A stretch of DNA of 64,000 nucleotides from Thermococcus sp. CX2 (lineage in GTDB: Archaea; Methanobacteriota_B; Thermococci; Thermococcales; Thermococcaceae), in the NCBI RefSeq assembly GCF_012027555.1, contig NZ_SNUQ01000001.1, forward strand, positions 1-64,000, given 5' to 3'. A program made the translations under genes and the position numbers. Of the stretch, positions 34,023 to 44,546 are shown piece by piece. The notes under the pieces are model-generated. The model made no database searches and was not told the origin of the DNA. It saw only the letters and a list, made by a program, of their open reading frames with translations. Within the stretch, counting starts at the first letter, position 1; every line of letters begins with the position of its first letter.

Positions 34023-35893
34023 GCGCGGGGTCTCCTGGAGTCTTATTGAAACTACAGGTAGGCGCTATCGTCATAGGCGCTGTCTTCGTCCTCTTTCAAT
34101 TCTCCTAGAGTCTTATTGAAACAAAACGAGGCGCCGCATTGAAACCTCCTCAAACACACCATAGCTAAACAGATAGCGATAACTTTCAATTCTCCTAGAG
34201 TCTTATTGAAACCTCACAAGGCAAGTGGCGGAGAACATTCTAAAGACGTCTTTCAATTCTCCTAGAGTCTTATTGAAACGTCCAGGTCCACTGGCACAGG
34301 GTAGTTTTTGAGGTCGTCTTTCAATTCTCCTAGAGTCTTATTGAAACTCAAACCTGAATCTAATCACGCCTGGAGTTTTGATTATTCTTTCAATTCTCCT
34401 AGAGTCTTATTGAAACTCCAGCTCGGCGAAGCCCTCCTTAAGGCCGCCCCAGACTTTCAATTCTCCTAGAGTCTTATTGAAACCTGGACGCTCAGGCGTA
34501 TCTTAGTAAGGTCTATCTCCTTCTTTCAATTCTCCTAGAGTCTTATTGAAACACGGAAGCTTCCGAGCCTCCGGGTCGAGGAAACACAGCTTTCAATTCT
34601 CCTAGAGTCTTATTGAAACAGAAGCTTTAGAAGATGCTAAACGATACGAGAACGCTCTTTCAATTCTCCTAGAGTCTTATTGAAACCTGGGGAGAGGTTG
34701 AGGAGCGTGATGGCCGTGGTTGACTTTCAATTCTCCTAGAGTCTTATTGAAACTGAACTGGTCTTTCATCTGCTCATACCTCTTGTATATCTTTCAATTC
34801 TCCTAGAGTCTTATTGAAACCTACGATAGCAATGGGGACCTTCTGGCCAGGGAGGACTTTCAATTCTCCTAGAGTCTTATTGAAACGCGCGTCAGGCTTC
34901 AGAAGAAGAATGGCCTGCCCATCACTTTCAATTCTCCTAGAGTCTTATTGAAACCTCTTGACCGTCAACGTAGAGCCTGTACCTGTACTGCTTTCAATTC
35001 TCCTAGAGTCTTATTGAAACAAGACCCTCGAAGAGAAGACCGACGACCACGAAAGACTTTCAATTCTCCTAGAGTCTTATTGAAACGAGCTTTCCCTCCG
35101 TAAACAGATGGGAGGCCACTAGTTCTTTCAATTCTCCTAGAGTCTTATTGAAACTCCCGAAAGAAGAGGACAAGCCGAGTGGCAATAACAGCCTTTCAAT
35201 TCTCCTAGAGTCTTATTGAAACGTTGATGCAAGCACCACCGACTTCTACGTTAACGTCCTTTCAATTCTCCTAGAGTCTTATTGAAACGACAAATTACGG
35301 ACTATTGGCAACTTTCAAGCTCTATTCTTTCAATTCTCCTAGAGTCTTATTGAAACCCCAAGTTCCGCAGGCTTTTCAACCAGGAGGACTACGCTTTCAA
35401 TTCTCCTAGAGTCTTATTGAAACCCACTCCCCCGCCTGTCTTTTTCCTTTCCTTTCCCAACTTTCAATTCTCCTAGAGTCTTATTGAAACCTGATAAATA
35501 GCAAATGCCACAAGTAAGCCCGGTATGCTTTCAATTCTCCTAGAGTCTTATTGAAACGTATCGCTTCCCTTCTAAGCTCCTCTTCTATCTCATCACTTTC
35601 AATTCTCCTAGAGTCTTATTGAAACCGAAAAGAACCGTAAGATTCTCGAAGCCCAAAAAAGAGCTTTCAATTCTCCTAGAGTCTTATTGAAACACTCTCA
35701 TTAATGAGATTGGGGGGGGTCTAAATGACTTTCAATTCTCCTAGAGTCTTATTGAAACTGGGGTTTGAGAGTTCTTAGGGAAGCAGCCTACTTAGCTTTC
35801 AATTCTCCTAGAGTCTTATTGAAACAGTCTTCCCTGATCCAAACTCTCCGAAGAACTCGCTAACTTTCAATTCTCCTAGAGTCTTATTGAAAC
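34023..35893 (-). CRISPR. CRISPR array, 27 intact repeats plus degenerate and remnant repeats
   Basis: The 30-nt repeat read on the plus strand is CTTTCAATTCTCCTA then GAGTCTTATTGAAAC. In its usual orientation (minus strand) it begins GTTTCAATAAGAC and ends GAATTGAAAG, as in Thermococcales. Twenty-seven copies, from 34093 to 35893, look identical. The leader-distal copy at 34023-34052 has lost its first 8 nt and has one further change. A repeat remnant ATTGAAAC lies at 34138-34145. Spacers are 35-40 nt, mostly 36-38. Leader and transcription start lie on the right. No cas genes are in the window. Confidence 0.99.
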
Positions 35894-36410
35894 AGGGCGG
35901 CTTTTTCCTTCTTTTGCTCTATAGGGCTATAAAGTGCCTTGAATCTTATAAGTTTTTCTGCGGAGGGGTGATTTCAACGCTACGAGGATCCTCTATTCGG
36001 GGCCTTTCAGGAACCTCTCTCAGGAATTTCAGGGCCTGTACAGCTCAAAAAATCCTGTGAACAAGAATGTTCGTGAGACTTCCAAAGCCCGGAGAAAAGA
36101 GAAAAATTAATTTTCGGACTTCAAAATCATTTAACAGCCAAAAAGAACGGTTTCCTCTGGAAAATGGGATGAAAACGGCCGTACCGTGCTCTTCTCAACG
36201 CTCTGAAAAAATTTCGTTACATCCTAAGGCAAAGATCGTAACAAAAAGTCCGATAATTACCGGGTGTTACTAAAGACTTCCAAACACTTCACCGCCCCCA
36301 TTTTCCAGAGTTCTGGACGTTGAAGTGAGAAGGCCGGGGATGCCGCAGTATGAATCTGCTCCGAAATCTCTTCGGGCAAGGGTTATAAGTCCCCCTCCAA
36401 ACTCTCCACC
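35894..36410 (-). promoter_or_regulatory. CRISPR leader and pre-crRNA promoter
   Basis: This 517-nt region has no convincing gene. It is AT-rich in parts, lies at the end of the array where new spacers would be added, and carries a minus-strand box A (AAAAACTTATAAG, 35944-35956). From it transcription would start near 35920 and run into the first repeat. A second possible TATA lies at about 35926-35938. The last 30 nt contain the plus-strand TATA-like promoter of trmY (GGGTTATAAGTCC). Confidence 0.65.
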
Positions 36411-37022
36411 ATGAGGACGTTCATAGTCAAGGCCAACAAGGCTCACACCAAGGCCGATTTCAAGCTCAGGGACTTACCTGGAACGAGCGGTAGGATTGAC
36501 CTGCTCTGCAGGGTCCTTAACTCAGCTTTTCTGCTTTCCCACGGCTTCAGGAAGAACGTCCGCGTCTGGCTGAGCCTCTACGGCCCGCCGAACCCACCGA
36601 AGGCGATTCGCTTCGAGGGCCAGGAAATGAAACCCAAAACGCTCAACCCCGACGAGCTGAGCACGGCGAAGCTGATAATCAAAGCTCTGAAGGCAGGAGA
36701 GACCCTCCGCGAGCCGAGCAAGGAAGTCCAGGTTCTCCCGGGAATATACGTCAGCAACCTGACCTTTGAAGACATCGTGAGGAGAACCCTGAAAAGCTCG
36801 GCCCTCTACTACCTCCACGAGGAGGGCAGACCCATCGAGAGGGTGAACTTCTCGCAGAATGTCGCCTTCATCCTCGGCGACCACGAGGGGTTAACCCCTG
36901 AGGACGAGGCCTTTCTTGAGGGCATAGCCGAAAAAGTGAGCATCGGAAGGAAAAGCTACCTCGCCTCCCATGTCGTGGCCTACGTCAACATCTTCCTTGA
37001 TTCCCTCACTCCTCCGCCTTGA
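36411..37022 (+). CDS. trmY: tRNA pseudouridine-54 N1-methyltransferase TrmY
   Basis: A 203-residue SPOUT methyltransferase of the DUF358 family, which converts pseudouridine 54 in the T loop to N1-methylpseudouridine in archaeal tRNAs. The start [34 protein letters not shown] and the SAM-knot segment [15 protein letters not shown]...[12 protein letters not shown] ([13 protein letters not shown]) are visible. Stop overlaps the convergent ThermoDBP-like gene by 17 nt. Confidence 0.9.
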   Translation: MRTFIVKANKAHTKADFKLRDLPGTSGRIDLLCRVLNSAFLLSHGFRKNVRVWLSLYGPPNPPKAIRFEGQEMKPKTLNPDELSTAKLIIKALKAGETLREPSKEVQVLPGIYVSNLTFEDIVRRTLKSSALYYLHEEGRPIERVNFSQNVAFILGDHEGLTPEDEAFLEGIAEKVSIGRKSYLASHVVAYVNIFLDSLTPPP

Positions 37023-37452
37023 GCCTGAGCGAGGTGTGCTCCTGCTTGAGCTCCTCCAGCTTCTCCAGTATTTTCTCGCTCATCTCCCTGAGCTGAAGGG
37101 CGAGCTCCTCGAGCTCTTTTATCTGCTCTTCGAGGGCTCTCTCGCGCTCCTCGATTTCTTCCATAGCTTCGGCGAGCTTTGCTTCGTCCTCTCTCTTGTA
37201 GACCTCTATCTTGAGTCCCTCATAGTGCCACTTTATCTTTCCATCCTCGATGCTGAAGGGGACGCTTATCCTCACGACGTCCCCCTTGTCCACCCCCATC
37301 TCCTGGAGCTTTTCAAAGACGTACTGGTTGAGCTCCGCCGCGGCCCTTACAACTTCTTCCGGCTCCACCCTTCCGCGTGTTATTGCAAAGAGGACGCGCC
37401 TCACCTTGTGGGCGTAGCCGGATGCCCGAACAAAGCCTGTGCTCAGTTTCAT
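37006..37452 (-). CDS. DUF2258/ThermoDBP-like single-strand DNA-binding-type protein
   Basis: A 148-residue protein. The N-terminal 90 residues ([43 protein letters not shown]) resemble the DUF2258 family that includes ThermoDBP-related single-strand DNA-binding proteins. The C-terminal 60 residues form a long leucine/glutamate coiled coil that would give dimers or tetramers. The family match is from memory and moderate. The ATG at 37452 follows GGTGGT. Confidence 0.65.
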   Translation of the reverse strand: MKLSTGFVRASGYAHKVRRVLFAITRGRVEPEEVVRAAAELNQYVFEKLQEMGVDKGDVVRISVPFSIEDGKIKWHYEGLKIEVYKREDEAKLAEAMEEIEERERALEEQIKELEELALQLREMSEKILEKLEELKQEHTSLRLKAEE

Positions 37453-37508
37453 GACCACCACCGTAATTGTTTTATCAACCGGGAAATAAATAACTAACGG
37501 TGAGAAAA

Positions 37509-38183
37509 ATGAACATCCTCATCTTTGGACCACCTGGGAGCGGCAAATCAACCCACTCAAGGACGATAACGGAGCGCTACGGGCTGACGTATATCTCCTC
37601 GGGGGACATGATACGGACGGAGATTGAAAGGGGAAGCGAGCTCGGGAAGGAACTGGAGAAGTATCTCGCAAAGGGGGAGCTCATCCCGGACATCGTCGTC
37701 AATACCCTCGTGATTTCTCGCTTAAGGCGCGACAGGAACAACTTCATCATCGACGGATACCCCAGAACGGCAGAGCAGGTTCTCGCGCTCGAGAACTACC
37801 TCTATGACCACGGCATAAGGATAGACGTGGCGATGGAGATTTTCATCTCTAAGGAGGAGAGCGTTGAGCGCATCTCCGGGAGGAGGATATGTCCCAGGTG
37901 CGGTGCCGTTTATCACCTTCGGTACCGACCCACAAAGGTCCCCGGTAAATGTGACCTATGTGGCTCCCAGCTCGTCCAGAGGGAGGACGACAAGCCGGAC
38001 ATAATCGGGAGACGCTACGACCTCTACGTCAAGAACATGGAGCCAATAATCAAGTTCTACAAGAAGCAGGGCATCTACGTTAGGGTTGATGGTCACGGCA
38101 GTATAAACGAGGTCTGGGAGAGGATGAGACCGCTCCTCGACTACATATACAACCGCGAAAAGAAACGGAAAGAACACGAGTAA
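37509..38183 (+). CDS. adk: Adenylate kinase with zinc-binding lid
   Basis: A 224-residue kinase that converts AMP and ATP to 2 ADP. The P-loop is GPPGSGKST, and the core has DGYPRTAEQ and the lid has CPRCG...CDLCG, a structural zinc site. The ATG at 37509 follows GGTGAG. This is the bacterial-type Adk with lid rather than the trimeric archaeal AdkA. Confidence 0.95.
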   Translation: MNILIFGPPGSGKSTHSRTITERYGLTYISSGDMIRTEIERGSELGKELEKYLAKGELIPDIVVNTLVISRLRRDRNNFIIDGYPRTAEQVLALENYLYDHGIRIDVAMEIFISKEESVERISGRRICPRCGAVYHLRYRPTKVPGKCDLCGSQLVQREDDKPDIIGRRYDLYVKNMEPIIKFYKKQGIYVRVDGHGSINEVWERMRPLLDYIYNREKKRKEHE

Positions 38184-38226
38184 AGTTTTTTAGTCCCTTC
38201 TTCCAACCTTTTTTAGGTGGGGCCCA

Positions 38227-38511
38227 ATGAAGGTGCGGTTTTACGCCACATTCCGGGAGCTGATAGGGAGGAAGGAGATAGAGTTGAACAGTCCCAGAAC
38301 GGTAGGTGAGCTTATCGATTATCTGGCCGAGCACTACAATCCGGAGATAAAGAAGCAGCTCCTTGAGAGCCCCCGCGCCAAGGAGGCAGGAAAGGCCATA
38401 GATGGAATGATCCTCGTGAACGGCCACAACATCCTGCACCTTAAGGGCCTCGACACCGAGCTGAAGGAGGACGATGAGGTGCACATCTTCCCGCCCGCAG
38501 GGGGTGGCTGA
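38227..38511 (+). CDS. MoaD/ubiquitin-like small modifier or sulfur carrier
   Basis: A 94-residue beta-grasp protein (MKVRFYATFRELIG...) with a C-terminal Gly-Gly tail (FPPAGGG) that can be adenylated and thiocarboxylated. It could act in molybdopterin/tungstopterin synthesis or tRNA thiolation, or be a SAMP-type protein modifier. Its stop TGATG overlaps the start of the next gene. A second MoaD-like protein is encoded at 62.7 kb. Confidence 0.85.
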   Translation: MKVRFYATFRELIGRKEIELNSPRTVGELIDYLAEHYNPEIKKQLLESPRAKEAGKAIDGMILVNGHNILHLKGLDTELKEDDEVHIFPPAGGG

Positions 38512-38792
38512 TGGCGGTAGCAGAGCTTTGCCTTTTTCCACTTGGAACAGAAAGCCCGAGTGTGGGCAGGTACCTCGAATCCGTCATCGAAGTCATAAAG
38601 GCGAGCGGCCTGAAGTACCAGGTCTGCCCGATGGGAACTGTGGTTGAAGGTTCCGTTGACGAAATCCTCGAGCTGGTCAAGCGCTGCCACGAGGCAATCC
38701 TCAAGACTGGCGCGAAGCGCGTTGTGATAAGCCTCAAGATAGACGACCGGGTTGATAAACCGCTCACCATAGAGGGCAAGATGGGGGTTTAA
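38511..38792 (+). CDS. MTH1187-family thiamine-binding protein
   Basis: A 93-residue ferredoxin-fold protein. AELCLFPLGTESPSVGRYLE and YQVCPMGTVVEGSVDEILELVKRCHEAILKTGAKRVVISLKID are typical of the MTH1187/YkoF-like family, members of which bind thiamine. It begins within the stop of the MoaD-like gene. A thiamine link is known for the family only. Confidence 0.85.
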   Translation: MAVAELCLFPLGTESPSVGRYLESVIEVIKASGLKYQVCPMGTVVEGSVDEILELVKRCHEAILKTGAKRVVISLKIDDRVDKPLTIEGKMGV

Positions 38793-38793
38793 C

Positions 38794-39465
38794 GTGGTTG
38801 AATACTTTGACAGGATAGCGAAGCGCTACGACGACTGGTACAGGACAAAGACCGGTCGCTACGTTGATAGGACAGAGAAGTGGCTCGTGTTCTCGATGCT
38901 ACGCTCTAGGGCCGGTAAAGCCCTTGACCTCGGCTGCGGTACTGGAAACTACACTATCGAGCTCAAAAAGCGCGGCTTTGACGTTATCGGCCTCGACGCG
39001 AGCGAGGGAATGCTTGAGATAGCCAGGGCAAAGGGCCTCAACTGCATCAAAGGCGACGCCTACAGTCTGCCCTTTCCGGACGAGAGCTTTGACCTAGTCC
39101 TGAGCGTGACCATGTTTGAGTTTATCCACGAGCCGGAGAAGGTAATCGCCGAGATCCACCGCGTCCTCAAGCCCGGCGGTGAGGTTCTCATCGGCACCAT
39201 GAACGGGAGGAGCTCGTGGTTCCTCTTCAAGCGCCTAAAGAGCCTCTTCGTCGAGACTGCCTACCGCTATGCCCGGTTCTACACCCCCAGGGAGCTCGAA
39301 CTTCTCCTGAAGAGCGGGGGCTTTACTGAGGTTGAGAGTGCGGGGGTTATCTTTTTTCCCTCCTTCTGGCCCTTCTTAGGTTTGGCCGAGAGGATCGACA
39401 GAAAATGCCACAGGAAGTGCAGAAACCTTGCCGCCTTCATAGCCGTCAGGGGAGTGAAGTCTTGA
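38794..39465 (+). CDS. Class I SAM-dependent methyltransferase
   Basis: A 223-residue methyltransferase. Motif I is LDLGCGTGNYTIEL, followed by GLDASEGMLEIA, GDAYSLPFPDESFDLVLSV and LKPGGEVLIG. The GTG start at 38794 is 1 nt after the preceding stop and follows GGGGGT. The substrate is unknown. The ParB-like gene starts in its stop codon. Confidence 0.85.
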   Translation: MVEYFDRIAKRYDDWYRTKTGRYVDRTEKWLVFSMLRSRAGKALDLGCGTGNYTIELKKRGFDVIGLDASEGMLEIARAKGLNCIKGDAYSLPFPDESFDLVLSVTMFEFIHEPEKVIAEIHRVLKPGGEVLIGTMNGRSSWFLFKRLKSLFVETAYRYARFYTPRELELLLKSGGFTEVESAGVIFFPSFWPFLGLAERIDRKCHRKCRNLAAFIAVRGVKS

Positions 39466-39866
39466 GGAGGACAAGGCTCATAACAAGGGAGGAAGCCTTT
39501 AGGCGCGCCGAGCGCATAAAGGAGGAATACGAGGCGATTTATGGCATCGAGTTTGAGCTTGAAAGAGCGTTCATCCCCCTGGAGCAGGTCGTTCCCACCC
39601 AGAGGGAGCTGAGCGAGGCCAAGCTGCTGGTCGTCCTTCAGGAGATCAAGCACGGCTACAATGCGCCTATAGTGGTCATACCCCATGGCGGGAAATACTA
39701 CGTGCTCGATGGTCACCACAGGGCATTTGCCCTCAAAAAGCTCGGCTTCTCCGAGGTCGAGGCCATCATTCTGAGGTCTAAAAACGGCTTTGTTCCCGGC
39801 GTTGTGAGAACAGTGAGAAAAGAAGAGTTAGGAAGGCTGGAAGACGTAAAAATAGTGAGGGATTAA
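39462..39866 (+). CDS. ParB/Srx-like domain protein
   Basis: A 134-residue protein with the ParB-like fold: FIPLEQVVPTQRELSEAK, then HGYNAPIVVIPHGGKYYVLDGHHRAFALKKLG. DGHHR is the nucleotide-binding turn. Related Thermococcales proteins include the free serine kinase SerK, but that enzyme is about 100 residues longer, so a kinase role is uncertain. TTG at 39462 overlaps the methyltransferase stop as TTGA; no ATG is near. It converges on aglB with a 4-nt overlap. Confidence 0.75.
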   Translation: MRRTRLITREEAFRRAERIKEEYEAIYGIEFELERAFIPLEQVVPTQRELSEAKLLVVLQEIKHGYNAPIVVIPHGGKYYVLDGHHRAFALKKLGFSEVEAIILRSKNGFVPGVVRTVRKEELGRLEDVKIVRD

Positions 39867-42727
39867 CCCTCCCAAATCACGTACTCCTTCTTGGCGATGA
39901 ATATCGGCTCTATCCTCTTCTTGACGATGACAACCTTGTCCTCGCCGTACTTCTTGTAGAGCTCCTGGATGTACTGCTCAAAGACGTTCTCCGGCATGCT
40001 CGCCTGGACGGTTATGGTGTTGTTGCCGGCCTTCACGCTGATGCCATCCTTGACGGGGACGTAGGTTATGATGTCCATGTGGGGCTCCAGGCGGAAGTTC
40101 GGCTGGTTAATGTCCTTGCCGTTGGGTGCGACGTAGTAAACTATGCTGGCCCTGAGATAGAGGTCAGCGGTGTAGTCCTTCCTGAAGGCTGCAGTAAGCT
40201 CGAGCTGGCCGCTCTGTCCCTCCCCGAGGATGTAGATCGGGTTGGCCACTTCGCCGTTAACCTTCGGCGCGCCGTTAAGCACTCCGACGGGGCCGTCCTG
40301 GATGAGGACGAAGCGGTAGCTGGTGGCGTTCGGTATCGTCAGGCTGACCTCGACGGGGGTCTCGTTGAGGTGGTTGATGTTGAGGTTCTCCGCAACGACT
40401 TCCCTCTTGACCAGCTCGGTTCCGTTGTAAGCCTCAAAGACCAAGGTGGCGTCCTTAACGTCCCTGCCGAAGGCTGAGATCCAGAGTCTAAGCTTCTGTT
40501 CGCCGAGTGGGAGCTTTCCACCGGCGGTCGTGCTGTAGAAGGCCTTCCATGTACCGTTCTCGTACTTGTCAATCCTGTAAACTGCGAAGGGCCTGAACTC
40601 GTAGGTCGAAACTCCACCGTTGGTGTAGACCGGCTTGAAGTTCGCGAAGAGCATCTGGGCGTCCCACGGCTCGAAGGAGTACGGTATGTGGAAGGCCAGT
40701 CTAACGAAGTTGCTGAAGGCTATGCTCTGGTACGCGAGCAGGCCGTAGCCCTGGAAGACGTAGAGGACGTAGGGTATGTCTCCCCTTCCCTGGATGACCT
40801 GGCCCTTAGTGAGGTCGATGGTCATTATCGGCTGGTAGGCGTACTGGCCGTTGGTGATGTAGACCACCGTTTTGCCGCTCTCGTTGACGTAGCGGATGTA
40901 GTTCGGGTATATCACCTGGAACATGGGGTTGTTCTTGTACTCCCCGTAGGTTATCGCTCCACCGAGGTAGCTTATGGCGTTGAACTTGTAGATGTCCTGC
41001 TGCCAGACTATCATGTAGTTGAGCTCCCAGCTCTCGAAGTCGACCTCGCTCTCGTTGCCGTAGTGGGCGAAGAAGTCGGCAACTATGTAACGCCTATCGT
41101 AGGCGTGACCACCGTCAGTTGCGGAGCGCCTGTTGCTGAGGAGGCTTGACTCGATCCAGTAGCCGTAGTCCCACCAGCTGGTGGCGCTGTCGAGCGGGTC
41201 GCTGTTCTCCCTGAGCCATTTGAGAGTATTCACCCAGTCGGCCGGAACTGAGCCTTGGCTCTTGGCTGTTGTCGTGGCTATGCTGTTCATATACTGAGCG
41301 CCTATGATCGGAAGCGGCAGGAACAGGAGGATGAGGAGCATCGCGTAGAGGGCCTTGGTGCTGATGCTATCTTTCATGTTCTCAACAAACAGGAATACCT
41401 CGCCTATCGCAACTCCCGCCAGGAGGAGGATTGCGCCCGAGGCCTGGAAGACGAACCTGACCGCCATGAGGAGCAGGTAGACCGAGCCGAGGTAGTAGGT
41501 AACGAGGAATACCTCCTTGTAACCGGTGAGGTCGCCCCTGAGGAGCTTTCTGATGAACCTGACAAGCACTATGATGAAACCGGCGAGTGAGAGCAGGAAG
41601 ATAATTCCGTCCTTGGTCTTGACGCTGTAATAACCGGCTATGGTCTTCCAGTCAGTCTTGGCGAGCTCGGCGACCGTCTGGTAGAGCGGGTTGGACTGGT
41701 ACGCGGCACCCATGTACTTCAGCAGGTCGGGGCCGAGGTAGAGGTATGCCAGAACGAAGCCGAGGATACCTATGCCCACAACGACCCCGAACCTGTGCTT
41801 CTTGTCAGAGTAGTTGAGCTTGAACCTCTCCCCGTAGAGCATTATTGCAACGAGCACGGAAAGCCCGATGAAGGCCTCGAGGGAGAATATGAGGAAGCCC
41901 TTTATCCTGACGAAGCCTGTCGGATATAGCGCTATTCCGATGAGCAGCGACAGCGCGTAGATTGGGTAAAATTCTTTAACAAAGCGCTTGAGCTCTTCAA
42001 TCTTTCCGAATACGAAGAGGATTATCGTGTGTGCTGCCGCGAAGAGCAGGAGGATTCCCACACCGAACTGGCTTCCCAGCCAGACGCCCATGTAGAGGAC
42101 GCTGGTTATCAGGAAGAGCACCCCTGAGAGGATTTTCTTCCAGTTCCACTCCTTCTCGTCGAGGTACACGATGAGGAAGAACACCGCGTAGAGGAAGAAC
42201 ATCATGAACGGACCTTCACCACGGTTGTTGCCCGAGTAGGTCTTGCTGAAGTTGGCGTAGGAGAACATCATGAACGCCGCTGCCCATACGCCCGCCCAGT
42301 TGGAGTGGAGCTTTCTTCCGAGGAGATAAACGGCTATGATGGTCATTGCTCCAACGAACGGCGGCCAGAGCTTGAAGGCATCCATCACGTCGTAGCCGAG
42401 CGGACTAACCAGCTTGTAGAAGAACGCCTGCACCGCGTAGAGGCCAAGGGACTCGCTTATTTTAAGCCCCGTGGGAGGATTGGCCAGTGGGAAGTACTTG
42501 GGGAGCCACTCTTGGATGGCCAGCTTGTAGAGCTCGTAGTGGTAGAAGGTATCCGGATCGAGGAAGGTCTTGTAGTTGGACGTAACGGCCCTTATCTTGA
42601 AGCCGATGTATGCCAGCAGGAGAACTATCAGCGGAAGCCCGTAGGCCTTGAACTTCCGATAGTACTCGGGAAGGGAGGATTTCTCCCCCTTTTTCTTTCG
42701 TTTTTCTTTAACGTCGGTTTTCACCAT
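39863..42727 (-). CDS. aglB: Oligosaccharyltransferase AglB (STT3)
   Basis: A 954-residue membrane enzyme that transfers lipid-linked glycans to Asn-X-Ser/Thr of extracellular proteins. The N-terminal half has about 13 helices with DPDTFYHYELYKLA (first metal/acceptor motif). The soluble C-terminal half carries WWDYG (near residue 510) and is of the AglB-long type. The ATG at 42727 follows GAGGTGG; upstream residues are an extension of the frame. glmS stop overlaps the leader region, so both may be co-transcribed. Confidence 0.95.
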   Translation of the reverse strand: MVKTDVKEKRKKKGEKSSLPEYYRKFKAYGLPLIVLLLAYIGFKIRAVTSNYKTFLDPDTFYHYELYKLAIQEWLPKYFPLANPPTGLKISESLGLYAVQAFFYKLVSPLGYDVMDAFKLWPPFVGAMTIIAVYLLGRKLHSNWAGVWAAAFMMFSYANFSKTYSGNNRGEGPFMMFFLYAVFFLIVYLDEKEWNWKKILSGVLFLITSVLYMGVWLGSQFGVGILLLFAAAHTIILFVFGKIEELKRFVKEFYPIYALSLLIGIALYPTGFVRIKGFLIFSLEAFIGLSVLVAIMLYGERFKLNYSDKKHRFGVVVGIGILGFVLAYLYLGPDLLKYMGAAYQSNPLYQTVAELAKTDWKTIAGYYSVKTKDGIIFLLSLAGFIIVLVRFIRKLLRGDLTGYKEVFLVTYYLGSVYLLLMAVRFVFQASGAILLLAGVAIGEVFLFVENMKDSISTKALYAMLLILLFLPLPIIGAQYMNSIATTTAKSQGSVPADWVNTLKWLRENSDPLDSATSWWDYGYWIESSLLSNRRSATDGGHAYDRRYIVADFFAHYGNESEVDFESWELNYMIVWQQDIYKFNAISYLGGAITYGEYKNNPMFQVIYPNYIRYVNESGKTVVYITNGQYAYQPIMTIDLTKGQVIQGRGDIPYVLYVFQGYGLLAYQSIAFSNFVRLAFHIPYSFEPWDAQMLFANFKPVYTNGGVSTYEFRPFAVYRIDKYENGTWKAFYSTTAGGKLPLGEQKLRLWISAFGRDVKDATLVFEAYNGTELVKREVVAENLNINHLNETPVEVSLTIPNATSYRFVLIQDGPVGVLNGAPKVNGEVANPIYILGEGQSGQLELTAAFRKDYTADLYLRASIVYYVAPNGKDINQPNFRLEPHMDIITYVPVKDGISVKAGNNTITVQASMPENVFEQYIQELYKKYGEDKVVIVKKRIEPIFIAKKEYVIWEG

Positions 42728-42737
42728 TCGAACCACC

Positions 42738-44546
42738 TCATTCAACGGTAACTGACTTGGCCAAATTCCTCGGCTTGTCGGGGTCGTTGCCCCTGAGGAC
42801 GGCGAGATGATATGCGAGGATCTGGAGCGGGACGACGTAAACTATGGGCGTGAGCAGCTCGTCCATTGGAGGCATCTCTATGAGAACGTCCGAGACCCTC
42901 TTAAGGCTCTCATTATCGCCCAGGGCTATTATGTATGCTCCCCTTGCCTTGGCCTCCTCTATGTTGGAGAGCATCTTGTCGAAGGTCTTCCCGCTTGGAG
43001 CGATTGCAACCACTGGAACGCCTTCCTCGAGCAGTGCCAGCGGCCCGTGCTTCAGCTCACCCGCGCTCAGCCCCTCGGCGTGGATGTAGCTTATCTCCTT
43101 GAGCTTGAGCGCTCCTTCCAGGGCGGTGGGGACGCCTATGCTCCTTCCGATGTAGAAGAAATCCCTCTTTTCCTTAAGTCCCTCAGCGAGCTCCCTGAGT
43201 GCGCCGTCATGCTTGAGGACTTTCTCAACAAGCTCTGGGATTCTGTTTAGGTTCTCCTCAAGCTGCCTTAAGTACTCCTCATCGGCAGTTCCAAGGGTTC
43301 TCGCAAGGGCTATCGCGAGCATGGTGAGAACTGTCAGCTGGGTGGTGTAGGTCTTAGTTGCGGCGACGCCTATCTCTGGCCCGGCGTGGGTGTAGAGCGT
43401 TAAGTCGGCTATCCTGGTCGCCATACTGCCAACGACGTTGACTATCGCCAGAACTTTTGCGCCTTTTCTCTTGGCGAGCTTCATGGCCGCTAAAGTGTCA
43501 GCCGTCTCGCCGCTCTGGGTTATGGCTATGACGAGCGTATCCTCGTCTATCAGGTCTTCCATCTCATAGCGGAATTCGCTGGCTTCTTCAACGATTGGAA
43601 CCTTCTTCGCCAGGCGCTGGAGGAGGTATTTCCCGACCAGGGCGGCGTGGTAGGAGGTTCCCATTGCAACGAAGAAGATTTTATCATACTTCGCTATCTC
43701 CTTGGCGACATTCTCTATAACTTCCGCGTTGCCGTGGATTGCGTCCCTTATCGCCCTCGGCTGCTCGTAGATCTCCTTCAGCATGAAGTGCTCATAACCA
43801 GCCTTCTCGGCCATCTCGAGCGTCCAACCTATCTCCTGGACGGGCTTGTCAACGACTTCGCCTGTTGAGAGCTTTTTAACGACGTAGGAGTCCTTCGTTA
43901 TCACCGCGTATTCCCCATCGTCAAGGAAAACGGCCCTGTTGGTGTATTCCAAAAAAGCAGGCACGTCGCTTGCCGCGAAGTTTTCTCCCTCACCTATGCC
44001 CAGAACGAGCGGGCTCTCGTTCCTCACAAAGTAGAGCCTGTCAGGTTCCTCAGTATATATTATTCCCAGCGCAAAGGAACCTTTAAGCCTTGAGAGTGCC
44101 TTCCTAAGAGCCTCCTCAAAGTTCCCCACGGTCTTAAGCTCCTCCTCTATGAGGTGAGCTATGACCTCAGTATCAGTGTCGCTCTTGAAGACGTGTCCCC
44201 TTTTGAGGAGCTCTTCTTTTATCTCGCCGTAGTTCTCGATTATGCCGTTGTGGACAAGGGCGATTTTGCCTGAGCAGTCAGTCTGGGGATGAGCGTTAAC
44301 GTCGTTCGGAACGCCGTGGGTGGCCCAGCGGGTGTGGCCTATGCCCCTTTTTCCTGGCATCTCGAGCAGACCAAGCTTCTCGGTCAGCTCGTCTATCTTC
44401 CCGGCACCTTTCCTAATGTGGAGCGCTCCATTTTCCTCGGTGACTATCCCAGCAGAATCGTAACCTCTGTATTCGAGGCGTTTGAGCCCCTTAACGATAA
44501 CCTGACAGGCCTGTCTTTCGCCGATGTACCCGATTATGCCACACAT
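42738..44546 (-). CDS. glmS: Glutamine--fructose-6-phosphate aminotransferase (isomerizing)
   Basis: A 602-residue enzyme that makes glucosamine-6-phosphate, the precursor of amino sugars used in glycans. The N-terminal glutaminase has catalytic Cys2 (MCGIIGYIG), HTRWATHG and [21 protein letters not shown]. The C-terminal half has two SIS domains ([26 protein letters not shown]). It lies 10 nt upstream of aglB on the same strand, linking sugar supply and N-glycosylation. Confidence 0.96.
   Translation of the reverse strand: MCGIIGYIGERQACQVIVKGLKRLEYRGYDSAGIVTEENGALHIRKGAGKIDELTEKLGLLEMPGKRGIGHTRWATHGVPNDVNAHPQTDCSGKIALVHNGIIENYGEIKEELLKRGHVFKSDTDTEVIAHLIEEELKTVGNFEEALRKALSRLKGSFALGIIYTEEPDRLYFVRNESPLVLGIGEGENFAASDVPAFLEYTNRAVFLDDGEYAVITKDSYVVKKLSTGEVVDKPVQEIGWTLEMAEKAGYEHFMLKEIYEQPRAIRDAIHGNAEVIENVAKEIAKYDKIFFVAMGTSYHAALVGKYLLQRLAKKVPIVEEASEFRYEMEDLIDEDTLVIAITQSGETADTLAAMKLAKRKGAKVLAIVNVVGSMATRIADLTLYTHAGPEIGVAATKTYTTQLTVLTMLAIALARTLGTADEEYLRQLEENLNRIPELVEKVLKHDGALRELAEGLKEKRDFFYIGRSIGVPTALEGALKLKEISYIHAEGLSAGELKHGPLALLEEGVPVVAIAPSGKTFDKMLSNIEEAKARGAYIIALGDNESLKRVSDVLIEMPPMDELLTPIVYVVPLQILAYHLAVLRGNDPDKPRNLAKSVTVE

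Noticed and set aside
36067-36273. A 68-residue plus-strand frame in the CRISPR leader
   Set aside because: It lacks a ribosome binding site and any family pattern, and lies in the leader region.
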